Assembly: GCF_027580225.2 (NCBI RefSeq)
Contig: NC_073352.2
Location: 32,096,501-32,160,500, forward strand
Reading direction: 5' to 3'
Length of the DNA stretch: 64,000 nt
Source: Misgurnus anguillicaudatus
Lineage: Eukaryota > Chordata > Actinopteri > Cypriniformes > Cobitidae
The position numbers and the translations under genes were made by a program. Under the pieces are notes generated by a model that did not search any database, had not been told where the DNA came from, and saw only the letters and a program-made list of their open reading frames with translations. Each line of letters opens with the position of its first letter. Position 1 is the stretch's first letter. Shown here one piece after another: positions 1-12,800 of the stretch.

Positions 1-66
1 CGAAAATTATTTTTTTCTATTTTCGGCCGAATAATTTTGGTTGCCGAACATTCTGTGCATCCCTAA
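1..66. mobile_element. hAT element end, cut by the window edge
   Basis: The segment with TTCGGCCGAATAATTTTGG and ending TGTGCATCCCTAA resembles the right end of the hAT-type repeat at 49468-50135, which ends with TTTCGGTGCACCCCTG. Only one end is inside the window. Confidence 0.5.
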
Positions 67-2234
67 ATTGTATGCAACTTTTCGTCAATATTAAACATTT
101 TGTATTGCACTGCTACTGTATTTAAATCATACGAAGCCTACCATGAATCAATATAATATCTAAAAAATATATATTGTAATTTTTTTTAATAAATCTTTTA
201 ATAAAGCTGTTTTTGTATATTTGTCACAAAACCAGTCAAACCTGGCAACCTATAATCTGGAAACACTTCAGTACACATCTTAAAGAAACGTTGTTTGTTT
301 TTCCCGATTTTATTACTTTAAAAAACAGGATACATATGAAATCATAGATATAAAAAACAAACCAATCAACAAAACCTTAGTTCAATGTTACAAACAACTT
401 TACTGCAGGTAAGAGCTAAGAGCTAATATCACACCAGAGGAGTGAACTGATATATTGCCTATGACTGTATCCTATAATAGAAACGCTCCTATTCCCCCGT
501 GACAGAACAGAAGCACAGTTTCTCAAAATGAAGAGGAGAAATAGGCCCACAATCTCATCTCGAGGAAATAAAAACAGTGGCTTGTCGCATAATAAAGCTA
601 TTCTTCTATTGGTGTTAAATCACATGTATTCTAATGCCAAACAGTTCACAATCCTAAAAAAATGGCTCATTGTTTTAAAGAGTTAGAAAGGTCCCAGGTC
701 AGGAGCATGCAGGACGTGTGTGTGTTTGTATACAGTGGTTATGTGTTTTGCTAGCTCGGTTCTGTCTCTAAACACAACTTGTCTATTTCTTTCTAATACA
801 CACTGACAGCATCTCAGCTTTTACTGAAGCTGTTTCATTGATTTAGAGAAAGAAAAGAAAAAGGCCATAGCCAAATACAACCAGGTAGCACAATAAAAGA
901 GTTTGTGCATATTTAAAGTTCCTTTTTATGCACATTTGGCAAAAAAAATGTAGGCTAGCTGTGAGCCAAGGCCAATGTATGTAGCCAACAAGATCTTGAC
1001 GCTGGCATCCATAGCAAAGCAACTTTCACAAGTGGTCAACCATTTGCACTGATCTATGGTCAGGTTTTGACCATTGCTAACTTCAAAAATGATCTTGGTT
1101 CAGCATTACAGGATTCATCACACAAAATGTATCAGGAACATGTTCAGGTCATACTTAACAATTAATACAAATTTTAAGATTTAAGTGAAAAGAAACTTTT
1201 TAACATTTTAGTATTTGTTGTGTTTATGGAAATAAAACAATGCAATCTTTATGGTGATAAAAAATTAACTTTTATATATGCAAAACATTTTTTTTTTTGA
1301 GTAAAATGTGACCTGGACAGGTGTTCTGACAACTATCTTACTAGTTTCATCATCATGAGTTTGTCACCTGATAAAACCACTGGTTATGTAACTACAAACT
1401 GCAGTCTTAAGCATTTAAAAAGACAAATTTTTCGACAGAGATTTCTTTGAACATTTATGAAACATCTCTATATTGAATGCGCTATTTTAACTATCGTTTT
1501 TTACAGCTCTTTTTTACAATTCATCTCTGTGTTTAAATGTATGCCATCTTAGTGCAATATTTAACATGCTTAGAGCATAAGTTTCGTGTGGCAAATGTTT
1601 TCTTTTCTTAATTCATGCTCTTAATATCTCACAGATACATCCGTGTTCAAAACCGTCTCAAAAAAGCAAGGTCATTGTGATCTCTAACACAATTCATTTC
1701 CCTCCAATGTATAAGACACAACAACATAATAATATATACTGTATATATATATTTATATTTATATATAGGCAAAACAGCCCATATTAAGAAGAAAGAAAAA
1801 TCAGTTAACGTGACAATGACGTGTTCAAAACATCCATACAAAACGGCATACGTTACATTAATTCACAACATTTTTGCTAAATCTAAATTTGTTAGCAAAA
1901 GAGTAGAAACGGATGAATGTAGATTCCTCTGTTGATATTTGATAAATGAAGTCTGTTCTGGATTCGTTATTTTACTACGAAAGGTTTTGTTTAAGGCTTG
2001 TGAGCATACCAGTTCTGTATACGGCAATAAACTAGTTTGCGTAATCCAGCAGGGGGCAACATTCACTCGATTGGTTAAGGCAAAATTCGAGTTTCGTGAC
2101 GCTGTCCTCCGTCTAATCGTCATCTTGCAAAAAATAAGTTGCACGTGTAGGAAGACTTCAGTTAGATGCAGATATGGAAGTCAGTGCTTCCTGAAATTTC
2201 CTAAGCATAAAGGAACTGAACTCTCCACAGGTTA

Positions 2235-2258
2235 CAGAGAGAGAGAGAGAGAGAGAGA
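2235..2258 (+). repeat. (GA)n microsatellite
   Basis: About twelve uninterrupted GA units. Confidence 0.85.
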
Positions 2259-2506
2259 AACATATGCACATATCTTAAAGAAGCAGCTGCAAATATTTAG
2301 CTATGCCCCCTTCAGGTAGCATAAAGAATTGCACCTACAGAGAGCTCAGTGCTTTGTGCTTTGGACCACTATCATGAAGAATCAAGTTCAGGAAATGCCA
2401 AGATAAACATGTCTGCTTTGTCAACAATCGTAAGAAAAAACAATGTGAGGGAGCCACATCGCAGCACCACGACCGTTACCGCCGCTGATTTACGCACAAG
2501 AGTAGC

Positions 2507-3149
2507 CTTAAAGGAACACGCCCACATTTTGGTAATCTAGCCCATTGACAGTATCCCCCAAAGTTAGACAAGTCCTTTCTCATCTCTGTGCGCGCTGCAA
2601 CACCGTCCGACGCAGCCCCCGCCAGCCCAGCCCAGCACAAAGACCGGAAGTGAATGGCTCCAGCCAGCACACCGCTCCCAACAAGCGACAAAAGAACGCA
2701 AACATTTTTCTATTTATGTGTTTTGATTTGTATAGTCACACCTTGTGTATTTTTTGCTTTGAAATTCCGTTTAGACATAACACAGCACAGTAATTAGTGG
2801 CCACAGTTTTGCTTTTTGTGAATTGGGAACGGATGATTCAGCATTTATTCTTCAGATAAATCCCTGCAGTTAAACAAAAAAACGCAGTATTCTCACAATA
2901 TGCATAAAATGCTATACAAATCACAACACATAAATAGGAAAATGTTGGCATTATCCTGTCTCCCATTGGGAGCAGCACGCCAGCTGGAGCCACCCACCTC
3001 CAGTCCCCGTGCCAAGCCAAGCCAGCGGGGGCCGCGCCAGACAGAGCCACAGCACGCACAGAGATGAGAAAGGTATGTATGGACCCCTCCAACTCTGGGG
3101 GACACGATGAACAAGCCAAATTCCCAAAATGTGGGCGTGTTCCTTTAAG
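2507..3149. mobile_element. Foldback (long terminal inverted repeat) DNA element
   Basis: Starts CTTAAAGGAACACGCCCACA and ends with its inverse (TGTGGGCGTGTTCCTTTAAG). The arms stay similar for roughly 200 bp (shared blocks include CCTTTCTCATCTCTGTGCG and CACCACTTCCGG-like stretches in inverse order) around a ~200-bp AT-rich spacer. No transposase is encoded. It lies in the presumed 3' UTR of slc44a1. Confidence 0.8.
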
Positions 3150-3867
3150 TTTCTTCAAAGGAAGAGAAATTCGTTCTGAAGCTAAATATAAATCATTTCT
3201 GTGTGACTGTCACCATAACATATGGTAGAAGGATTGTAGTCTGAAACCATTCACATCTCGGTATAAAGTAACCCGGCCATTTTTTTTTACATGACTAACA
3301 GTCACATTTTAATCATAAATTGAAAAGAAAGAAAATTCATCACCATTGGAGGGAAACCAGACCAGACCTTTTTACACAAAAGTGAAATACATGAATGAGG
3401 AATGTCGACTTAATATTTAGACATGGTAAAATAAGATGAGCGAGCGCATTTCTGTGAAACGAAATAAGAAGTGCAGATGCTTTAGTATGAGGACTGAAAC
3501 AAACAAAAAAAACAAGTGCTGCACTGCAGTATGCCGCGAGTTTCTAATATACGCAATAAAAAGGGCTGTTATGAAAACATACATAATAAAAACCGTGACT
3601 CTACACGTTATTAATACTGTGTTTCACTAGATGGCAACTGGGTTTTTAGTCTTATAAAAAGGACATCATTACGAAAAATGCATCAGGCTTTTAAAATACG
3701 CAGCGCTCCAATATAAAGTGCTTCATTACATTGTTATTTCATTTTTTTTTTACAGTTTCTTATTAAAATACTGTATTCCCTGGAGTGAAACCATAGTAAA
3801 CATGTTACACATTGGTAAAAATAAACATTTTGGAATGTCTTTTAAAAAGTCCATGGGCTGATTTTGG

Positions 3868-3891
3868 TCAAGCAGAGCTTGTCCCGGGAGC
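3868..3891 (-). CDS. slc44a1: slc44a1 exon 16, seven codons plus stop
   Basis: Behind the acceptor TTTCTTTTCCGCAG (minus strand, AG at 3892-3893) the frame set by exon 15 reads APGTSSA and then TGA at 3868-3870. Human CTL1 ends ASGASSA, so the match, the phase and the good polypyrimidine tract together identify this very short coding part of the terminal exon. Confidence 0.88.
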   Translation of the reverse strand, partial: APGTSSA

Positions 3892-6800
3892 CTGCGGAAA
3901 AGAAATACGTTATTAAAGTCGTGTAACTCCCAGACAAGCAAAAAGAGTCAACGACAGCACATCTGGAGGAATTAGTCCGTTTCGTCAATCTTCTTTAAGG
4001 ATCAGAATAAAACGACAAACAAATGCATTGCAAAAACTAAAGCAGGTGTGCGATGCCATGCATGTCGAGAGAGGGATGCCAAATAAGACTGTCTTGAAAC
4101 CAGATTTTTATTTCCGTAATAAGAGTCTTCCTGTATCTCGTTGCATCAGCAGGAACTTATAGGTTGTGATTTAGATTACCAGAGCCCACACATGCTAATA
4201 TGAATGCACTGGATGTTGCTTGGATAAAATCTACCATATGCGTAATGTTATTAACACTTCTCCAATAAACTTTACACATTTTTGGTTCTTTACAGTTCAG
4301 GGTCACAAGTAAAAAAAATAAAAAAATCTTTGGCGTCTTAATTGTTTGTATTGTTAATATTTTTTGTAGAAAAACTGTTGTGTGTACTGTTTCTTTACAA
4401 AGTAACATCGCCACCTACTGGCCCGGCATGTGTAATACAACGTTCTTATGAGACAAACACACCAAACGCAAATTCAATGATTTGTGCAAGTAGATTACAT
4501 ACAAAGTCAATGCAAAGACACAAACAGGCACGTACATACGCGAACAGACACGGGGCAATGCAAATGAAAATGCGCTATTCGCCTCAAACGCATCTTCGCA
4601 CAAGTTGAAAATATTAAACTCAAGCAAAAAATTTGCATGACACAAAGTTAAATCCTGTGAGTAACCTAGAGCGAGAAACGCGATGTTTTACGTTTGGTGT
4701 GTACACCGCATAAGTCATCTTTGCCAATCTGTGTGAACGCAGATCTTTTTGACACCACTGTCGTGTGTACGTAAAAAAATTTAGCATTTTCAATTTTTAA
4801 ATATAATCAATTTTTAGAAATCTTTTCAACTTTGACTTTTTATCTTGACTAGCGATAAGCTGCTGTAACTTAATAAAGCTTAAATAACTTGTCGGAGCCA
4901 ATGGTATAGTGGCCTGCGCTCTGATGTGTTGCTTTCGCACTTGGCTACCCGAGGTTCGATTCCCGGCTCGTGGTCATTTGCCGATCCAAAATGGCCACAA
5001 AAAAAAACGTTAAAAAAAAGTTTAAATAACTTACACTAATTCAACTTTATTTTATAAGTTACAGCAACTCATCACTATTAAAAAAAGTAAAAAAAAAAGT
5101 TGAAATGACTTGTAAAAAAATGTTAATTATACTTAAAAATGTTGTGGCAAAATATTTTTTACAGTTTATCTTATATTATATTAAGTTAGTTAAATCAACT
5201 GAAATTATAATAGATTTAAAAACTGAAAGTTATATAACCAACATACATTTCATATCCTTTCTGGGGTAAAAAGCATCACTCAACCTAAAACTAGCTATAC
5301 ATACATTTTTCAAGTATTAAAATCATTTGATTATTGCAAACCATTGCACCCTTTGATTAATCTTGCAGCGCTAGTTTTTGCTGAATTCGCTGAACAATAA
5401 AATGCTACACAATAACCCTGACTTGTTTAATATGTTTTCAATAGTTTTTCCAAGCAGATTAAAAGTCCATACATAATCTGTATCACTGAATGTTGTCAGG
5501 CACAGCATGCTGAAAAACAGCAACGTGGTGATTTTAAGGCCATATATACAAAAATCGAGTTTATAGCTGCCACATGAGTTCAAGACAGTCCATGTAAAAG
5601 AAGAGGCAAGAACGAAATTAAAATTAAAATGAAATCCACAGATAGAAAAATAGATGCTTGTGCTTTGTTAGTGCAATGAATAAAAGGATAGATGAGACAT
5701 AGATGATGAAAGGACAACGTGAGGAAGCATTAGTCAGCATGCAGCAGCCGAGATGGGTGTGTTCTGGAGAAACGTGACCAGGAAACAGATGGTGGAGGTG
5801 GGCAGGCAAACAGACAAAAAGATGATCATGTCCTGAGCGAGGCAGACCACCAGCGCGTGCTCTGATAGGACCCAATCCACCAACACGCACAGCAGCAGAT
5901 AGTACAGGTGAAACTCCTGCAGGTCCTGCCAGTCTGACTCTGTCCCACCCACATCACCACTCACCATGGTCTTAATCTCCGTCAACTCTACCTCTTCCTT
6001 GGGACGGGAACGCTTGCTGCGGCTCCTCTCCTCCATGGCCAATGACTTCCTGCTGTTCTCAACAAACTCCTGCAGACGGGAGGAGCAAGAACTGTAATTG
6101 ATCAGTCTAAAGAAAATCTAACTACTATCGTATTTTCCGGACTATAAGTCGCTCTGGAGTATAAGGCGCATCAGTTAAAAAATGCATCATGAAAAGGAAA
6201 AAACATTTATAAGTCGCACTGGACTATAAGTCGCATTTATTTAGAAAATTATTATTCTTTTGGGGGACATTTTGTTTGTTAAGTCTTTCTCCGTTGTCTT
6301 TAAGTTGATGTTTCAGTTAACAGTTTTTTTCAGGGGTAGGCTACAGGAGCAACATATAATGCCCTCTCATGGCTGTAGACAGTAATGTTTTCCTTTGGTT
6401 CATGTAAGTCAGTATGAATTAATTTTGACATAAATCGCACCTGACTATAAGTCGCAGGACCAACCAAACTATGAAAAAAGTGCGACTTACAGTCCGAAAA
6501 TTACGATAATACAAAAAAACATTGTTAGGGTGTCTGAGTGGACTGTTTGTGTCTTAAAGATCTGTAGATGTGGCTCAGGTCACCACTATTATGCAATTAT
6601 ATCCACCTTATTTTCGAATGCAGAAGTAAGTGATGTGATGTATTTCCATTTTTTAATTGGCTGTTATGTTTGAATTTCTATGCAGACAAGTACAAACCAC
6701 AATAAACATTTATTACATTTATTCAGTTATATTTTAGTTTTCTGTTATAGGGAAACTCCATTTTTGGCAATAGCCTCATTTTCCAGCTCCCCTGGAGTTA

Positions 6801-9795
6801 TACATTTCATTTTTACCTTTTTGGAATCCATTTAGCTGTAATCCGGTTCTGGCGGTACCACTTTTAGCATAGCTTAGCACAATCCATTGAATCTGATTAG
6901 ACCATTAGCATTGCGCTCAAAAATGACCAAAGAGGATATTTTTTTTCTTTTTTATAACTTGACTCTTCTGTAGTTACATTGTGTACTAAGACGACAAAAA
7001 ATTAAAAGTTGCGATTTTCTAGGCAGATATGGCTAGGAACTATACTCTATACTTTGCTGCCTTAACATAGCTGCAGCAGGTGCAACTATTGGCGCTTTTC
7101 CATTGCATAGAACCCCACGGTTTGGTTTGGTTTAGTTTAGTTTGGGTCAGCTTACTTTCGGGAGCTTTTCCATTGGGTGCAGTACGTAGTACCCAATACT
7201 TTTTTCGTACCACCTTGGTTGGGGTTCCAAGCGACCTGAGCTGATACCAAACGTGACACGAAAATTAATTGGTCTAAGAGAATCGTCACTACCAGCGTCA
7301 TCGCTATAATGTAAAAGATTAGCTTTACCTTCATGCTAGCTTGTGCTGTCTCGAGCAAACATGTTGTCATGTTGTCAACTTATAGTTTCCAAACTCCCTT
7401 TTAGCGATGAAAAACATCCCCAGGTTGTGAATCAGGAACACCATAACAGTTTTTTTCCAGACTTGCAGTTTGTGGTGGCACATTTGCGACGCGCACATCC
7501 GCATATATGCTTAAATGCAACTTCAATAGGCTCAGCAGAGCGCCGTTCGGCTGACGCCACGGGTGTTTGTCCAGAAACTGTCATGTGAGACAGAGGTAGT
7601 GATAAACAAGATGTGCAAACATCTATTTGTGGTGGCCAATATTAATTTTGTTGCGGACTGAGAAATAAATAAATGTATGGGAATGTACAACGACGCTCTC
7701 ACTTGCATGATGTCACAGCAGTAGGCAGCGCAAATATAACGACACGCCTATAATCCCTCCCACTGCGAAGTGATACTAAACTCGATGGAAAAGCTAACCA
7801 CGCCAAAGTGAGGTGAGCTGACCCGACCCAAACTAAACTAAACCATGGGGTACTATGCAATGTAAAAGCGCCATATATTACACAGTGCCCGAAAATAGTC
7901 CCCTTGGTAACTTACAATAGCTGGGGACTATTTTTGGGCACTGCGTAATATCATTGCGCCTGCTGCGCACATGGTACAGCCAAGTCCTTGATTATTATGC
8001 AAGAATGAGAGTATAGTTCCTAGCCATATCGGCCTAGAAAATTGCAACTTTTAATTTTCCGTCTGCCTTAGTAAACAATGTAACTACAGAAGAGTCAAGT
8101 TTTAAATAGGAAAAATATCAAAACTCTTACGTCATTTTTGAGTGCAATGCTAATGGTCTAATCAGAATCAATGGATTATGCTAAACTATGCTAAAAGTGG
8201 TACCACCAGACCCAGAGATCAGCTGAATGGATTCCAAAACGGTAAAAATCTAATATTTAACTCTAGGGGAGCTGGAAAATGAGCATGTTTTCAAAAAAAG
8301 TGGAGCATTCCTTAAAATATGCATGTGTTATATTATATTACATCGCTTTATACCGAGGGACAACATTCCGATCTCTCTGATGAAGCTGATAGGAAAGTGA
8401 CTACTGCAATTCATCGACTGGCCACTAGAGACTGGCTCCAAAAGGGAGTCAATTCCCATAGACCTCCATTTTAAAATGCCCAACTTTACAGCAGAAAACA
8501 ATGTTTAAAGCCTGGTACAAAAAATGATTTTGGTCTACATACATAGCTACAACTGTGAGAGGGGTGCATTTTTAGTAACTCATTCATTTAAATTATATTA
8601 AGCCTTAAAGTTCTGCATCATTAAGGGGAGTGGCCACTTGATAGACGGGTGAACTGCCACTGCTGTCACTACCATCAAGCTAGGCGGGCGTGGTTTCAGC
8701 AACCAGTCACCTTAGCTTGGCCTACGTCCCGCCTCTTTACCCATTTTCGGTTATCCGCGGCCAAGATTGCGATGGCAGGCACCGCCAACTATTGGCATCA
8801 AAAAATCTCTTCACAAACCTTTGGGTGACGTCACGGACACCACGTCCATATTTTTTACAGTCTATGCTTCATACGCACAAGAGGGAGACATGACCTGAAA
8901 ATGTATGTAAAAATGATATACCTTCTCATTTAAAACATAACAAAAATACGTGCAATACATTAAGAACTATTATAAACATAAACTAATAAGCAGTTTATGT
9001 TGTACATATTCTGTACTGTAATGTGTTTTGAAAAAAATTGTAGTAAAGTATAATAGCAGAATTAAAAGAAAAAGCTAAATCAGCATATTTTTATGTGCAT
9101 AATATTAGTTGTTTTTGAACAATTATTGCGCTTATTGTTTACTGGTAGTTTCTATGTGTGGATACTAAGGGTGTCACGATTTCGATTTTAAATCGAAATC
9201 GATCGAAATGAAGTCACAACCACGAACTTCTGAAAAAAAATAGGATCGTCAATGCTGCCACGCTTCCATGTCACGTCCGGTCGGCTTGCCAAGCGGGGGG
9301 AAAAACTCTCAGAGGTGCCTTTAAAAACATCGGTCCAGCGGAACGCAATTTATATTTTAAACCCGAGGGATGTCTTGCTACGACTCCTTGAAATGCATAT
9401 CATAAACAGGATTATTTACTACCTAGTGATCTGACTTTGGACAGAGCGCAGCTCTCTGCATGTACGCGGGAGTGAGAGAGGATTTTTGTGCAGCGGGTTA
9501 TATTTGAAACAAAAGGGATAGTTTGCCTCAGCTCGCATGAAACGCATAAAACTGAACAAATACGTAAGGATTACCACTTTAGTTTATGTTTAGACTTTGG
9601 ACAGATGACACGTGAGACAAAGAGAAGTGCAGCTGCTTATGACGCGCTGGATTTATTTTAAATGCTAGGAGTCCAAGACGCGCGCATTAAGTCCATGTGC
9701 GTGCAAGAAGGAATCCACACTCTACAAGCTCTCTCGCGTAAAGTGAAGCCCACAAACCCCCATGCAAGGAAAAGCACGCAATGTGCATAATAATG

Positions 9796-9855
<60 letters not shown>

Positions 9856-12800
9856 TAATGGCATAGCATTATTAAAAAAGCAAAAATCGAGAATCGAATC
9901 GAACCGAGACCTTAGAATCGAAAATGTAATCGAATCGAGGATTTGGAGAATCGTGACACCCCTAGTGGATACAGATCATGGGTGCACGTGCGCCACATCC
10001 ACATTCAGATCTTGTGTGTGGATTATGGTCAAAACAAATGTTTTGTAGAGATTTACTGCATTTTAACCAGCTATTATGGCAACCCCTAACTGGACAAATG
10101 ATGTCTCTCATATTTCATAATAAACATTAACAAGCCAGTCAAAACGGCACACTCGTGTCCTTCGCAATACGACTACATTAGCTTTAGTAGTCTCTACACA
10201 AAGGACTCAAAGATGGCAGCACTTACATTTAAGTCAAAAATAAGGTGGATAAGACTTTTTGAGCAATATAAACTCAATTGCATTGAAACCATATAGCACA
10301 TCTTATTAAAGGGAGTTAAAGGGAAAACGTTTCGTAAGAGTAGCTATACTAAAGCATTTCTCCGTTTTCAGCCGTGCCAGTCTTCCCTCTCAACTTCAAT
10401 GCTTTTGGCTCTGCGATTTGGCTGACTATCATAAAAGCTCAAACCAGCTTTGTATGCAACTGGGTTTTTTTTTGTGTATTGTTGCTAACAACTAAACTTT
10501 AAAGCTTTTTCGAAATGGGCTGGATGCCATCCACAGAGAATATCTAGGGCACCATCTGAATCATAAAATATTCACACATCCAATGAATTTTAAAAGAACA
10601 AAAATAAAAAAGCAGAAACGTGACCGCTTTCTTAGGCAAAATCTTAAAGCTCTTTCATTTACAAGTCGCTTAATGCAAAATGAATATATGCAGGGTGCGA
10701 TTTGTGAAAAAAACAGAGGGGGGGATGTTTTCATAGGCGTCGATTTCAGCGACGGTGGGTACCCACCATATTTCGTCATGAGTCATTTTGTACCCACCAC
10801 TAGTTTTAACTTTTTTGACTGTTTTCAGTGGTTATGAAGAGCAATATATGAGAATTTGGTAATCATTGTCCGACCTAACAAAAATCCATTATAATATTCT
10901 TATTCTTTTTTATATATTTCTAATTAAAATATTTCTAGTATTCAGAAATGCGCTCTCCGCTCACGAGCTCTGATCGGAACAAACCCAAACCTCACTGTCT
11001 GCTGAACTTGCGCAGAAACATAAAAATATAACCAGCTTTTCAAAATGGTTTTAAAACTAAACATTTATACTATTTTAGCACAAATTATGAGCTTATTGAC
11101 GATTTTTTATAATTCTTGACATAATGCGTCTCTGTCCACAGCACATTTCAAAACATTTTAATTCATAAAAATAAATCATGAGAACATGAACTCATCACTG
11201 CATTTGCAGGAATTGTAAAATCTTATTAACTAGTGAAGCAGCCTAGGCTTGTTAGCTAACGCAATATTTTTACTAAATAAATTAAAGCTTATCTTTCCCC
11301 ACACATATGAACTGTGATCATGCACAACGAAAAAACACGCAAGAATTAAATCTTAAATAGCAAAACTATATAGCACAACGTAGTGTCAACTTAAACATAA
11401 ATATGAACAATGTATTGATTGCAAAGTTAAACCATTACAGTAGAAACAATTTTAATGCTGCTTTTAAAGTAATAACATTAACTTTACACCGCGATGCTGA
11501 GCTACAGTGAAATGATAGAAAAGTCAGATGCATTATGTGTTAGTCACTTAGCCTCATTTGCGCAAACTGGACACGCCCGCGCCTCGCTAAACGCCTCATC
11601 GGCATGTATCATGTGTAACTTCGGCCATTCTCAATGGTGTGACTGGGACACCAACTCTGCTTGTCATCATAAACAGATAATCAGATTGTTATGTTTATTC
11701 CCGCTTTATTAATATGCGGCTGAATATGCTGCATTTCATCGTTTCGACACACAGCTTCATAACCATCTCGCAAGTGTTGATAGGCTATTACTCGTGAGGT
11801 GTAACCGGGTCTGTAACCAATCAGATAGCGCCGGGGGCGGGACATTGAGCAAGTCTGCAGAGTGGTGAATACAGAGAGGCTGTGCGGCAGCTGTATCAGA
11901 GCCAGCCAAAGTAGCGCATTTTAAAATAAAATTGACTTTAATCAAACCACAGATCCGTGATAAGTTTTGTGATTCGTCTCGCCACTAGTGTCGTAGCAGT
12001 GATCACTTTGAGGGGGGGATAAATTTATCCCCACCGGGGATAAACATAATTAAGCAGAGGCAGGGATACATTGACCAGAAAGGGGGAAATCCCACGCATC
12101 CCCCCCGACAAATCGCACCCTGAATATATGTACCCCAGACGGTACATTCTCAACAGTGAGACTATTTATAGTCCTCTTACCCAACACCAATGACAGAAAA
12201 TGTGCAGATTAAAAGTCTCACCATCAAAGCCTTGTCCATGTAAAACTCTCTCCCTGGTGTGCCGTTGTTGTATTTGGTGTCAATGGCGAAACATAGGAAG
12301 AGCACGTCCACCACTATCTCAAAGATGGACAGGAAGCAGTGCGCCACCAGGAACGCGAACAGACACACGATGATGAGGGGCAGGACCCACTCGGTGTAAT
12401 CTCTCTGATAGTTCAGTGCTATCACGCCAGCAAACGCCGTGCATGTCACGATTAGGACCTGCACAGGCAAAAACATATATGTTATACATATATCCAGTGG
12501 CGGCTGGTGACTTCTTTTTTTGTAGCGCACGAAGCGAAGTTCATCACAAAATGTATGTAGCTTGTCATGTGTGTGGTTCGTCATTTCAAAATATGCGCTT
12601 TGAGAGATCGTGTGTGCATCACGTGTCATGCCAAAATAAATTCATGCTGCCTTGAACTTGAAAAAAGACGCTCGCGTGTGCCAGATACTCGCACGATCTC
12701 ATGCGTAATCAGAGTTTTGTGTTAAGGGAGTGTGTTGTGTGTATTTAGGGAACATGAGCGTCTCTTTTATCATAAACGGTTTTGACGCGTCTCCTGCAGG

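Larger units (their letters stand above)
1..3867 (-). other. Probable slc44a1 3' UTR and downstream flank
   Basis: No convincing exon is seen on either strand. The part next to 3868 must be 3' UTR; how far it reaches is unclear, because AATAAA or ATTAAA hexamers on the minus strand occur at several places (for example around 3307, 2840 and 308). The stretch contains a foldback transposon (2507-3149), a short GA repeat (2235-2258), a TATA-rich patch near 1740 and a hAT end at 1-66. Confidence 0.5.

Noticed and set aside
2476..3158. Several frames of 70-106 codons with similar proteins from opposite strands
   Set aside because: They come from the two inverted arms of one foldback element, which explains why their translations look alike.
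4891..4980. Possible functional tRNA gene
   Set aside because: A and B boxes are present, but no acceptor stem can be formed and the unit has a tail and a target duplication; it is a SINE.
5734..5964. Extension of slc44a1 exon 15 as the true C-terminus
   Set aside because: A strong donor GTGAGT lies at the end of the conserved part, and a downstream exon matches the human C-terminus; kept only as a possible retained-intron form.
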